DNA of 64,000 nucleotides from Microbulbifer hainanensis. GTDB taxonomy: Bacteria; Pseudomonadota; Gammaproteobacteria; Pseudomonadales; Cellvibrionaceae. Where the stretch lies: contig NZ_JACZCR010000004.1 of assembly GCF_014904735.1 (NCBI RefSeq), positions 1 through 64,000 of the forward strand, read 5' to 3'. Numbering within the stretch: position 1 is the first letter of the stretch; every line of letters starts with the position of its first letter. Shown one piece after another: positions 45,322-52,041 of the stretch. Both the position numbers and the translations under genes were made by a program. The notes below the pieces were generated by a model. That model was given only the letters and a program-made list of their open reading frames with translations, was not told where the DNA came from and made no database searches.

Positions 45322-46032
45322 TCAATTCACGTTTGGATAGCAGTGATCCGGCACCTGCACGAATCGGGCATAAATCTCGTCGATCCGCGCGCACACAGTG
45401 TCGCACAATTCCAGCTCACAGCTCTGCAGCTGTTCACAGAGTCGCTCCGGCGTCAGCAGCTGCTGTAACTCCCATGCGCGCGGCGCATAGCTCAAGTGCC
45501 AGCGCTCCGGCGCCACGCCGCCGCGGTCCTCGGCGTAGGGGCGAAAGAGACCATAGCTCTCCCCGGCGGCGATGCGTTCATCCAGCCAGCAGTGGAAGGG
45601 TCCGAAAATGCCCGTGTCTGCCACTTCCTGCGGTGTCAGCTGCGGCTGGTAATCCCGCGGCATGGCCCCGGCATCAACCACATCGAAATCTGTGCCCCAG
45701 TGGTGGCGGGAGCCTCCCGGCAGCGCCGACCAGCGCAATATAGCGAAAGCGGTCTGCTCCGGCGACAGCTGCGCCACATCCAGCTCGCGGCCCTCGCTGT
45801 CGAGTACCGGGCGCAGACCGGCGGCCTTGCGGTTCCAGATGACCCGCTGCCGTTCGAAATCGCGGAAGCCGGAGACCACCAGCGGATCAAAACCGGCAGC
45901 GCGGGCGTCTGCACGCAGCCGCTCGAAAGCGACCAGAGCTTCGGGGTGCAGCAACTGGCCGGACTGCGGCTCGAGAATGACATGCTCATCGCCGAGCCCG
46001 AACAGCATGCGCTGCAACGGCGCACTCAACAT
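45322..46032 (-). CDS. M15/VanY-type D-alanyl-D-alanine carboxypeptidase
   Basis: Zinc peptidase of the M15B family, 236 residues, expected to trim D-Ala from peptidoglycan peptides. Metal-site motifs are GGSRHHWGTDFDVVD and PERWHLSYAPRAWEL, separated by the usual insert; VVSGFRDFERQRVIWNRK is also typical. No signal peptide is visible, so it may be cytoplasmic (murein recycling) or exported by another route. GGGAG precedes the ATG by eight bases. It is the first gene of a pair with cysE. Confidence 0.88.
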   Translation of the reverse strand: MLSAPLQRMLFGLGDEHVILEPQSGQLLHPEALVAFERLRADARAAGFDPLVVSGFRDFERQRVIWNRKAAGLRPVLDSEGRELDVAQLSPEQTAFAILRWSALPGGSRHHWGTDFDVVDAGAMPRDYQPQLTPQEVADTGIFGPFHCWLDERIAAGESYGLFRPYAEDRGGVAPERWHLSYAPRAWELQQLLTPERLCEQLQSCELELCDTVCARIDEIYARFVQVPDHCYPNVN

Positions 46033-46312
46033 CGTGTACTCCCATGATTGCCAATCCTGGTACGACAGACCGGCAAATTATTCAAAGCGAACTAAAGTGA
46101 AAGGACTTTCGTGGCACTACTTTAACAAAACCCGGTGCCGACCGATCCATTTGGCAATTCCGTCCGAATAAAAACCTGATACAGCGCCAATACCGCTTAG
46201 CACCAATGCTAATGAGTATTTGGCCTTTTATGGTTCTATGCTATGTTCATTGGCTCGACCAAGGGATCTGGTCGCGCCGATATGGACGTACAACTTGATA
46301 GGGATAATCCGC

Positions 46313-46597
46313 ATGCACCCGAGTCAATCAGAGCTGTTAAAGCTGAAAAACCTGGGCCTCGCCTCCGTCAATATTCTCCACTCCATCGGCATTCGCTCCT
46401 GCGAAGACCTGCGCCGCATCGGCCCTGTTGAAGCCTTCACCAGCATTCGCAGCCGCGGCATCAACGCCTCCCGCGTGTTGCTCTACGCCCTGCAGGGCGC
46501 CCTGCTCGACGTGCACTGGAACGACCTGGATCCGGACCTGAAGGAGCGCCTGGCCACGGAGGCCGATCGACTGCTGTCGACGCAGCAACAGGAATAG
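46313..46597 (+). CDS. TfoX C-terminal domain protein
   Basis: Small protein of 94 residues made only of a TfoX C-terminal (helix-hairpin-helix-like) domain: LLKLKNLGLASVNILHSIGI, IGPVEAFTSIRSRGINAS and the C-terminal LYALQGALLDVHWNDL. The N-terminal TfoX domain of the competence regulator is absent. The ATG at 46313 fits the family start, with AGGGAT upstream. Function is unknown. The 280-bp region to its left has no other gene and shows TTAGCACCAATGCTAA as a short inverted repeat. Confidence 0.85.
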   Translation: MHPSQSELLKLKNLGLASVNILHSIGIRSCEDLRRIGPVEAFTSIRSRGINASRVLLYALQGALLDVHWNDLDPDLKERLATEADRLLSTQQQE

Positions 46598-46714
46598 CCA
46601 GTCAGGAACAGCCAGTCAGAAATACCCCGCCCCGATTCCGCTCGCCTCCTCTTGAAAGCGGGCACGACGTCCCTATCTACACTTCCATCTAGGGATCTTG
46701 TTTGGAGTATACCG

Positions 46715-47596
46715 ATGTTGCGCATTGGTCTGTTTCTACTGACCAACCTGGCCGTTATGGTCCTGGTTGGCATCATTTTCAATCTGCTGGGAATCCAGGG
46801 CATCCTCGACGCCAACGGCGTCAATCTGAACATGTCCGGCCTGCTGCTGATGTGTGCCATTTTCGGTATCGGCGGCTCGCTGATTTCGCTGCTGATGTCG
46901 AAAACCATCGCGCGCATGAGCACCCGCACCCAGATCATCCAGCAGCCGCGTTCCGACGACGAACAGTGGCTGGTGGAAACCGTGCGCGAACTGTCCAAAA
47001 AGGCCGGTATCGGCATGCCGGACGTAGGTATCTTCCCGATGCCGCAGGCCAATGCCTTCGCGACCGGCTGGAATCGCAATAACGCCCTGGTTTCGGTGAG
47101 TGCCGGCCTTCTGCAGCGCTTCAACCGCGACGAAGCGCGCGCGGTGATCGGCCACGAAATCGGCCACGTCGCCAACGGGGACATGGTGACCCTGGCATTG
47201 ATTCAAGGCGTCGTGAATACCTTTGTGATGTTCTTCGCCCGCCTGGTGGGCTTTTTCGTCGACCGCGTATTGCTGCGCAACGAACAGGGCCTCGGTATCG
47301 GCTATTTCGTCACATCGATCATCATGGATATCGTGTTTGGCGTCTTCGCGATGATGATCGTGGCCTGGTTCAGTCGCCGGCGGGAATACCGCGCCGACGC
47401 GGCCGGCGCCAGCCTGGCCAGCCGCGAATCCATGGCCGCGGCGCTGATGCGTATCAAGGCAGAATCCGAAGCCGGCCGCGAACAGCCGCTGCCGAGTAAT
47501 ATGAAAGCCTTTGGTATCTTCGGCAACATGGGCGCGCTCATGGCCACCCACCCGCCTCTGGAGGACCGCATCCTGGCGCTGCAGAGCCCTCGATAG
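46715..47596 (+). CDS. htpX: Membrane zinc protease HtpX
   Basis: Inner-membrane M48 metalloprotease that degrades misfolded membrane proteins with FtsH. It has 293 residues: two N-terminal helices, zinc motif HEIGH (H147, E148, H151), two more helices and FSRRREYRADAAGASLA with the glutamate ligand. The C-terminal FGNMGALMATHPPLEDRI is characteristic. GGAG precedes the ATG at 46715. An HtrA-family protease follows, so the region is rich in envelope proteostasis genes. The stop codon falls in the first unit of a 17-bp tandem repeat. Confidence 0.97.
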   Translation: MLRIGLFLLTNLAVMVLVGIIFNLLGIQGILDANGVNLNMSGLLLMCAIFGIGGSLISLLMSKTIARMSTRTQIIQQPRSDDEQWLVETVRELSKKAGIGMPDVGIFPMPQANAFATGWNRNNALVSVSAGLLQRFNRDEARAVIGHEIGHVANGDMVTLALIQGVVNTFVMFFARLVGFFVDRVLLRNEQGLGIGYFVTSIIMDIVFGVFAMMIVAWFSRRREYRADAAGASLASRESMAAALMRIKAESEAGREQPLPSNMKAFGIFGNMGALMATHPPLEDRILALQSPR

Positions 47597-47659
47597 GGAG
47601 CCCTCGGCGATAGGGAGCCCTCAGCGATAGGAGCCCTCAGCGATATAGGGAGCGCTCAG
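47591..47659 (+). repeat. 17-bp tandem repeat after htpX
   Basis: Four adjacent units of consensus CGATAGGGAGCCCTCAG: 47591-47607, 47608-47624, 47625-47640 (one base short) and 47641-47659 (two bases longer). A degenerate trace continues to about 47695. The first unit contains the htpX stop codon (TAG), so the array appears to have grown out of the gene's 3' end. Confidence 0.85.
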
Positions 47660-47734
47660 CGGCAAGAGCCTGCCGCCGATTTAAGAGCCCTCAGGCAACA
47701 ATACTGTGCAGTGCCTGCAGGGCTCCCCCGTCCA

Positions 47735-47752
47735 TACCGGGGAACCCCGGTA
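47735..47752. other. Short perfect inverted repeat
   Basis: TACCGGGG AA CCCCGGTA, an 8-bp perfect stem with a 2-base centre, lies in the 278-bp htpX-htrA gap. It could be a cruciform or a protein-binding palindrome; no partner gene is implied. Confidence 0.5.
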
Positions 47753-47794
47753 CTGACTCGGGCTCTAATCCCCCAGCGCTGTCCATTTAGAGGA

Positions 47795-47820
47795 TTAACC
47801 CGGCCACTTCACCGGGTTAA
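47795..47820. promoter_or_regulatory. Inverted repeat before the HtrA-family gene
   Basis: TTAACCCGG (47795-47803) and CCGGGTTAA (47812-47820) are perfect 9-bp arms around CCACTTCA, followed by TATTT. It lies 55 bp before the protease ATG. It could be a weak terminator of htpX or an operator; the short T run does not settle it. Confidence 0.45.
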
Positions 47821-47874
47821 TATTTCCTGCAGACAAGTTAACCGCTACTGAACACTCTCTACCGACTGCCGACC

Positions 47875-48933
47875 ATGAACAAGCTGAAAACCCTGCTAGT
47901 GGCCGCGCCGCTATTGCTACTGTCTTTCACCGCACTCGCCCAGCCCGCCAGCCCGCCGCCCGTCTTTTCTACCGACGACGAAAAGAACACCATGCAGGTG
48001 TTCAACTTCGCCAGTCCCTCGGTGGTTTACGTGACCAATGAAGCGCTGGTACGTGACCGCTGGACCCTGCGTATGCACACGGAACCGAAAGGGACTGGCA
48101 GCGGTTTTGTGTGGGACCGACAGGGACACGTGGTGACCAACTACCACGTCATCGAGGGCGCGCGCAGAGTCACCATCACCTTGCAGGACCGCAGTGAGTG
48201 GTCCGCCGAACTGGTGGGATCCGCACCGGAAAAAGACCTGGCCGTGCTCAAAATTGATGCTCCCTCGGAGCGGTTGACCCCGCTACTGCCGGGCAATTCC
48301 GGCAATCTGGCCGTGGGCCGCAAGGTGCTCGCCATCGGCAACCCATTCGGCCTGGACACCACGCTGACCACCGGGGTAGTCAGCGCACTGGGCCGCGAGA
48401 TCCAGGCGGCCAACAACCGCACCATTCGCAACGTGATCCAGACCGACGCGGCAATAAATCCGGGCAACTCCGGCGGTCCGCTGCTCGACAGCAGTGGCCG
48501 GCTGATCGGCGTCAATACCGCCATTTACAGCCCCAGTGGAGCCAGCGTCGGCATCGGCTTCGCGATTCCGGTAGATACGGTGAAGAAGATTGTCCCGGAA
48601 CTGATCGCCAACGGCCGCCTGGTACGCCCGGTGCTTGGAATCGAGTCGGCGCCCGACCAATGGGCCAGCCAGTACGGCTTCGAAGGGGTGGCAGTACTGC
48701 GTACCGCGCCGGGAATGCCCGCAGATCAAGCCGGCTTGCGCGGCATCTACCGCACGCGGGGCGGCTGGCAACTGGGCGATGTGATCACTTCAGTCGATCG
48801 CCAGCCGGTTCACAACTACGACGACCTGATGAACGCGCTGGAAAACCACCGCGCCGGCGATCAGGTGAGCCTGAGTTACCAGCGCGACGGGAAAAATTAC
48901 CAGACTTCCATTACACTCGCCGCTCCCGAATAA
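47875..48933 (+). CDS. HtrA/DegP-family serine protease with one PDZ domain
   Basis: Periplasmic trypsin-like quality-control protease, 352 residues. A signal peptide (core LLVAAPLLLLSFTALA) ends near residue 22. The triad is H91 in VTNYHVIEG, D121 in EKDLAVLKID and S199 in INPGNSGGPLL. A single PDZ domain fills about 245-345. The layout is DegS-like but the N-terminus appears cleavable, so a soluble protease is possible. It follows htpX; the gap holds the tandem repeat and inverted repeats. Confidence 0.93.
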   Translation: MNKLKTLLVAAPLLLLSFTALAQPASPPPVFSTDDEKNTMQVFNFASPSVVYVTNEALVRDRWTLRMHTEPKGTGSGFVWDRQGHVVTNYHVIEGARRVTITLQDRSEWSAELVGSAPEKDLAVLKIDAPSERLTPLLPGNSGNLAVGRKVLAIGNPFGLDTTLTTGVVSALGREIQAANNRTIRNVIQTDAAINPGNSGGPLLDSSGRLIGVNTAIYSPSGASVGIGFAIPVDTVKKIVPELIANGRLVRPVLGIESAPDQWASQYGFEGVAVLRTAPGMPADQAGLRGIYRTRGGWQLGDVITSVDRQPVHNYDDLMNALENHRAGDQVSLSYQRDGKNYQTSITLAAPE

Positions 48934-48950
48934 CGACGAACAGATTGAAC

Positions 48951-49295
48951 GTGCAGAAATATTTCCTTTGCCGCTACGACGAACTTACCGAAGGCCAGTC
49001 CAAGGGTTTTTCCCTGGGGGATTCACCTGAGGGTGTCGACAATGTCTTTGCCGTGATGAAGGACGGCGAGGTATACGCCTATAAGAACATCTGCCCGCAC
49101 CGCGGAATCAATCTGGACTGGCAGGAAAACCAGTTTCTCGACCCCGATGGCGCACTGATCCAGTGCGCTTCCCACGGTGCACTATTTCTGATCGAATCCG
49201 GCGAATGCATCGCCGGCCCCTGCGCCGGCGATGCTCTGACACCGGTACCGGTGGAACACTCGCCGGAAGGGCTTTACGTATTGTTGGCGGACTGA
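48951..49295 (+). CDS. Rieske [2Fe-2S] protein
   Basis: Small (114-residue) Rieske ferredoxin-like protein. The cluster ligands are C48 and H50 (CPHRG) and C72 and H75 (CASHGALF). GECIAGPCAGDALTPVPVE is the usual stretch after the second motif. The start is placed at a GTG at 48951; a TTG at 48945 is an alternative, and no strong ribosome binding site is visible. It starts 17 bp after the protease gene and may be co-transcribed with it. Single-domain Rieske proteins of this kind have no agreed role. Confidence 0.88.
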   Translation: MQKYFLCRYDELTEGQSKGFSLGDSPEGVDNVFAVMKDGEVYAYKNICPHRGINLDWQENQFLDPDGALIQCASHGALFLIESGECIAGPCAGDALTPVPVEHSPEGLYVLLAD

Positions 49296-49320
49296 ATCAA
49301 TCCACGACCGGCAGCTGTGC

Positions 49321-50022
49321 CTATTCCCAAAACGGTATGGTCTCGGCCAGTACAATTTCCCCAGGACTGATGCGCGCGCGGTAAGCAAGTACTTCCACCC
49401 CCGCCGCGATCGCCGCATCCAGAGCCTCCGCATAGGCCGGGTCGATTTCCCGCGCCGCTTCCACGGACGCTATTCCGGTGTGCTGCACACAGTAAAACAG
49501 CACCGCGCGCACACCGCTCTCGGCCAGCTTCTGCAGTTCGCGCAAATGTTTGGCACCGCGACTGCTGACGGCGTCGGGGAAAAATCCGCGATCGCCTTCG
49601 GCCAGGGTCACGTTTTTGACCTCCACATAGCAGTCGCCGGCAGTCCCTGAAAGCAGCAGGTCGATGCGGCTGTTCTCTTCGCCGTAGCGCACTTCCCGGC
49701 GCAACTGCTCGTATCCCTGTAACTCTGCCACCACGCCGTTATTGACGGCCTCTTCGACCAGTACATTGGCGCGCCCGGTGTTGACGCCGGCCAGTGCGCC
49801 CTCCGGTGTCGTGGTGACTTCGAGCGTGTGGCGGTACTTGCGCTTCGGATTGCCAGAATCCGAATACCAGCAAGGGGTATTCTCCGCCCAACAGTTTTTC
49901 ATCGAACCGGTGTTGGGGCAGTGGATGGTGAAAGTTTCCCCGGACGGGGACTCGATATCGGCGAGGAAGCGCTTGTAGCGCCGCAGCAAAACTGCCTGCT
50001 CCAGTGGTGGGGTAAGCTTCAC
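49321..50022 (-). CDS. sfsA: Sugar fermentation stimulation protein homolog
   Basis: SfsA family, 233 residues: an N-terminal OB-like part and a C-terminal nuclease-like fold. Family motifs are HCPNTGSMKNCW, NSRIDLLLSG, CYVEVKNVTLAE and FPDAVSSRGAKHLREL. In E. coli it was linked to maltose metabolism and DNA binding, but its true role is unsettled. Its position beside dksA is widely conserved in gammaproteobacteria. It is convergent with the Rieske gene and divergent from dksA. Confidence 0.95.
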   Translation of the reverse strand: MKLTPPLEQAVLLRRYKRFLADIESPSGETFTIHCPNTGSMKNCWAENTPCWYSDSGNPKRKYRHTLEVTTTPEGALAGVNTGRANVLVEEAVNNGVVAELQGYEQLRREVRYGEENSRIDLLLSGTAGDCYVEVKNVTLAEGDRGFFPDAVSSRGAKHLRELQKLAESGVRAVLFYCVQHTGIASVEAAREIDPAYAEALDAAIAAGVEVLAYRARISPGEIVLAETIPFWE

Positions 50023-50048
50023 GTGACGACCATTACTGACTATTTAAA

Positions 50049-50080
50049 CGCCACAAAATACCAGACAACATTTTGTGGCG
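50049..50080. promoter_or_regulatory. 11-bp perfect inverted repeat between sfsA and dksA
   Basis: CGCCACAAAAT (50049-50059) and ATTTTGTGGCG (50070-50080) pair perfectly around a 10-base loop, 27 bp upstream of the sfsA start. With no T run it suits an operator or a leader hairpin of sfsA. Confidence 0.55.
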
Positions 50081-50125
50081 CGAACCGGAGAGATTTGGTA
50101 GCTTCTTCGCCCTCGGTCGTCAGGG

Positions 50126-50144
50126 CCCTCGAATATTATTCGGG
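50126..50144. promoter_or_regulatory. Imperfect AATATT-centred palindrome upstream of dksA
   Basis: CCTCGAATATTATTCGGGG is an imperfect palindrome that resembles the perfect one at 50211-50226, 85 bp away. Two related sites before dksA may bind the same regulator. Confidence 0.35.
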
Positions 50145-50210
50145 GTTGGGGCGCCGAGAAAGGAATAGCCTGTCATCGCAAGCCCAGTAAACGGGTCAAA
50201 AATGCATCAC

Positions 50211-50226
50211 TCCGGAATATTCCGGA
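50211..50226. promoter_or_regulatory. Perfect 16-bp palindrome upstream of dksA
   Basis: TCCGGAATATTCCGGA is a perfect 16-bp palindrome 71 bp before the dksA ATG. CTAGGCTAGATTG follows and may include a -10 element (TAGATT). The position is right for an operator overlapping the dksA promoter. Confidence 0.5.
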
Positions 50227-50296
50227 CTAGGCTAGATTGAATTTGGTGGTATCGTCCCCATTACTGGGGGCCAGTAAAGATAGAGAGGCAACGACT

Positions 50297-50734
50297 ATGC
50301 CCAAAACTGCTGCGAGCACCGATTCTCTGCACGGCTTTGAGCCCTACAAGGAGAAGAAGGGCGAAGAGTACATGAATGAGAAGCAGCAGGAGCATTTCCG
50401 CAACTTGCTGTTGGCCTGGAAGGCCGAGCTGATGGCGGAAGTGGACCGCACCGTTTCCCACATGAAGGATGAGGCAGCCAACTTCCCGGATCCGGCCGAT
50501 CGCGCCAGCCAGGAAGAGGAGTTCAGCCTGGAACTGCGCACCCGCGATCGCGAGCGCAAGCTGATCAAGAAGATCGACGCGACTATCGAACTGATCGAGC
50601 AGGACGATTACGGCTTCTGTGAAGCCTGTGGTGTTGAGATCGGCATCCGTCGTCTGGAAGCACGCCCCACGGCCACCCTGTGTGTGGACTGCAAAACCCT
50701 GGCAGAGATCAAGGAAAAGCAGATTTCCGGCTGA
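50297..50734 (+). CDS. dksA: RNA polymerase-binding transcription factor DksA
   Basis: Binds the secondary channel of RNA polymerase and works with ppGpp in stringent control. The 145-residue protein has the coiled-coil with tip motif DPADRAS (D65 and D68) and a zinc finger with C108, C111, C129 and C132. The ATG at 50297 has GAGAGGC upstream; a start 60 bases earlier would add an atypical leader. dksA-gluQ is a common gammaproteobacterial pair. Confidence 0.97.
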   Translation: MPKTAASTDSLHGFEPYKEKKGEEYMNEKQQEHFRNLLLAWKAELMAEVDRTVSHMKDEAANFPDPADRASQEEEFSLELRTRDRERKLIKKIDATIELIEQDDYGFCEACGVEIGIRRLEARPTATLCVDCKTLAEIKEKQISG

Positions 50735-50757
50735 TTGCGCCAGCGACTCTCAGTAGT

Positions 50758-50776
50758 GGCGATCCTCGTGATCGCC
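50758..50776 (+). terminator. Probable terminator of dksA
   Basis: GGCGATC and GATCGCC form a perfect 7-bp stem with a 5-base loop, followed by CGTCTTTC, 24 bases after the dksA stop. The T run is short, so read-through into gluQ is possible. Confidence 0.55.
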
Positions 50777-50817
50777 CGTCTTTCATCGGGTGACCAACGC
50801 AATCACCCCACACGACC

Positions 50818-51702
50818 TTGAACAACGCCATTCCCTACATTGGCCGCTTTGCGCCCTCCCCTACCGGCCCGTTACATTTCGGCTCGCTGGCCTGCGCCCT
50901 GGGCAGCTACCTCGATGCGACCGCCCACGGTGGACAGTGGCTGGTGCGGATGGAAGACCTGGATCCGCCGCGGGAAGAACCCGGCGCCGCCGATCGCATT
51001 CTCCACACGCTGGAGACCCACGGGCTCCACTGGCACGGTGCTCTCGAATGGCAGAGCCGCCGCCACGCCCTCTACGAAGACACCCTCGCCAAGCTGACGG
51101 AACGCGGCCTGCTCTACGCGTGTTATTGCACCCGCGCGCAAATCCGCGCCGCCGGAGGGCACGATAATCTCAACTGTCGCGGGGGTACACCAGGAACAGA
51201 CAACGGTCGCGCCAATGCCGCCTGGCGCCTGAAGTGCGCCGGTGTCGCCGAATCCTTCATTGATCTCTGGCGCGGTGAACAGCACCAGCAAATTGGTGAG
51301 GACACGATACTCAAGCGCCGCGATGGATTGTACGCCTACCAACTGGCCGTCGTTGTGGACGACATCGATCAGGGCATCACCCATATCGTGCGCGGCGCCG
51401 ACCTGCTCGATACTACCGGCGCCCAGCAGTTCCTTTTCCGCACGCTCGGCGCAGTGCCACCGCAATTCGGCCACCTGCCGCTGGTGATGGGCCCGGATGG
51501 CCGCCAGAAACTGAGCAAGCAGAACCACGCCCCGGCCATCGACGACCATCGCGCCGGAGAAAACCTCTGCACGGCGCTGGCTTTTCTCGGCTTCCGTCCG
51601 CCAGCCGGGCTGGAGAGGGAAGCCCCGGAACATATCCTCAAGTGGGCGGCAGCCCGCTGGCAACGCCAGCAGGTTGACCGGCGCGACCGGCAATTGCACT
51701 GA
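50818..51702 (+). CDS. gluQ: Glutamyl-queuosine tRNA(Asp) synthetase
   Basis: Attaches glutamate to queuosine in the anticodon of tRNA-Asp. It is a truncated glutamyl-tRNA synthetase of 294 residues without the anticodon-binding domain. The HIGH-like motif is SPTGPLHFGSL, the KMSKS-like motif is KLSKQN, and zinc-site cysteines lie in YACYCTRAQI. The start appears to be TTG at 50818: no in-frame ATG precedes the conserved YIGRFAPSPTG, and no strong ribosome binding site is seen. Confidence 0.94.
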   Translation: MNNAIPYIGRFAPSPTGPLHFGSLACALGSYLDATAHGGQWLVRMEDLDPPREEPGAADRILHTLETHGLHWHGALEWQSRRHALYEDTLAKLTERGLLYACYCTRAQIRAAGGHDNLNCRGGTPGTDNGRANAAWRLKCAGVAESFIDLWRGEQHQQIGEDTILKRRDGLYAYQLAVVVDDIDQGITHIVRGADLLDTTGAQQFLFRTLGAVPPQFGHLPLVMGPDGRQKLSKQNHAPAIDDHRAGENLCTALAFLGFRPPAGLEREAPEHILKWAAARWQRQQVDRRDRQLH

Positions 51703-51864
51703 AGCTGTGCGACAATTACTCTTTTCCGCCAATTCGGCGCTAGCAATTACGGTGTCAGCGCCGCCTGTGACAGCGCACGGAAACACCGAACTGTGCACTG
51801 CTGATCGCGGCCACGGGCAGCCCCGTCAAACTCAGCCACTATTCCGGGCTCCAGCATTTAATTT

Positions 51865-52041
51865 ATGAGCAACCGCACCTTATTAATCCTGCTGGCACTA
51901 GTGGGGTATGTTTTCTCACCGACGATCTTCACCTGGATGATCAATCCATCCGGTGCCTGGTACCGGCCGTTTATCCTCTGGTTCGTGCTGATCCTGCTGG
52001 CGATCATCGTGCAGCTGAGGCGTAAGTCCGATGAGCTTTGA
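51865..52041 (+). CDS. cbrX: Small membrane protein overlapping cbrA (CbrX-like)
   Basis: Open frame of 58 codons (MSNRTLLILLALVGYV...), with two hydrophobic segments (about residues 5-24 and 36-51) and a basic-acidic tail, RRKSDEL. It ends 11 bases inside cbrA, so cbrA translation should be coupled to it. In Pseudomonas a small gene called cbrX sits in the same place with the same overlap (from memory). Role: it may set CbrA expression or act in the membrane with it. No strong ribosome binding site is visible before the ATG. Confidence 0.78.
   Translation: MSNRTLLILLALVGYVFSPTIFTWMINPSGAWYRPFILWFVLILLAIIVQLRRKSDEL

Noticed and set aside
46112..46126. TGGCAC resembling a sigma-54 -24 element upstream of the TfoX-C gene
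   Set aside because: The position ten bases after GG reads AC, not GC, so the -12 element is missing.
47591..47700. Possible CRISPR-like array
   Set aside because: Units are contiguous with no unique spacers and no cas genes are near; it is a simple tandem repeat.
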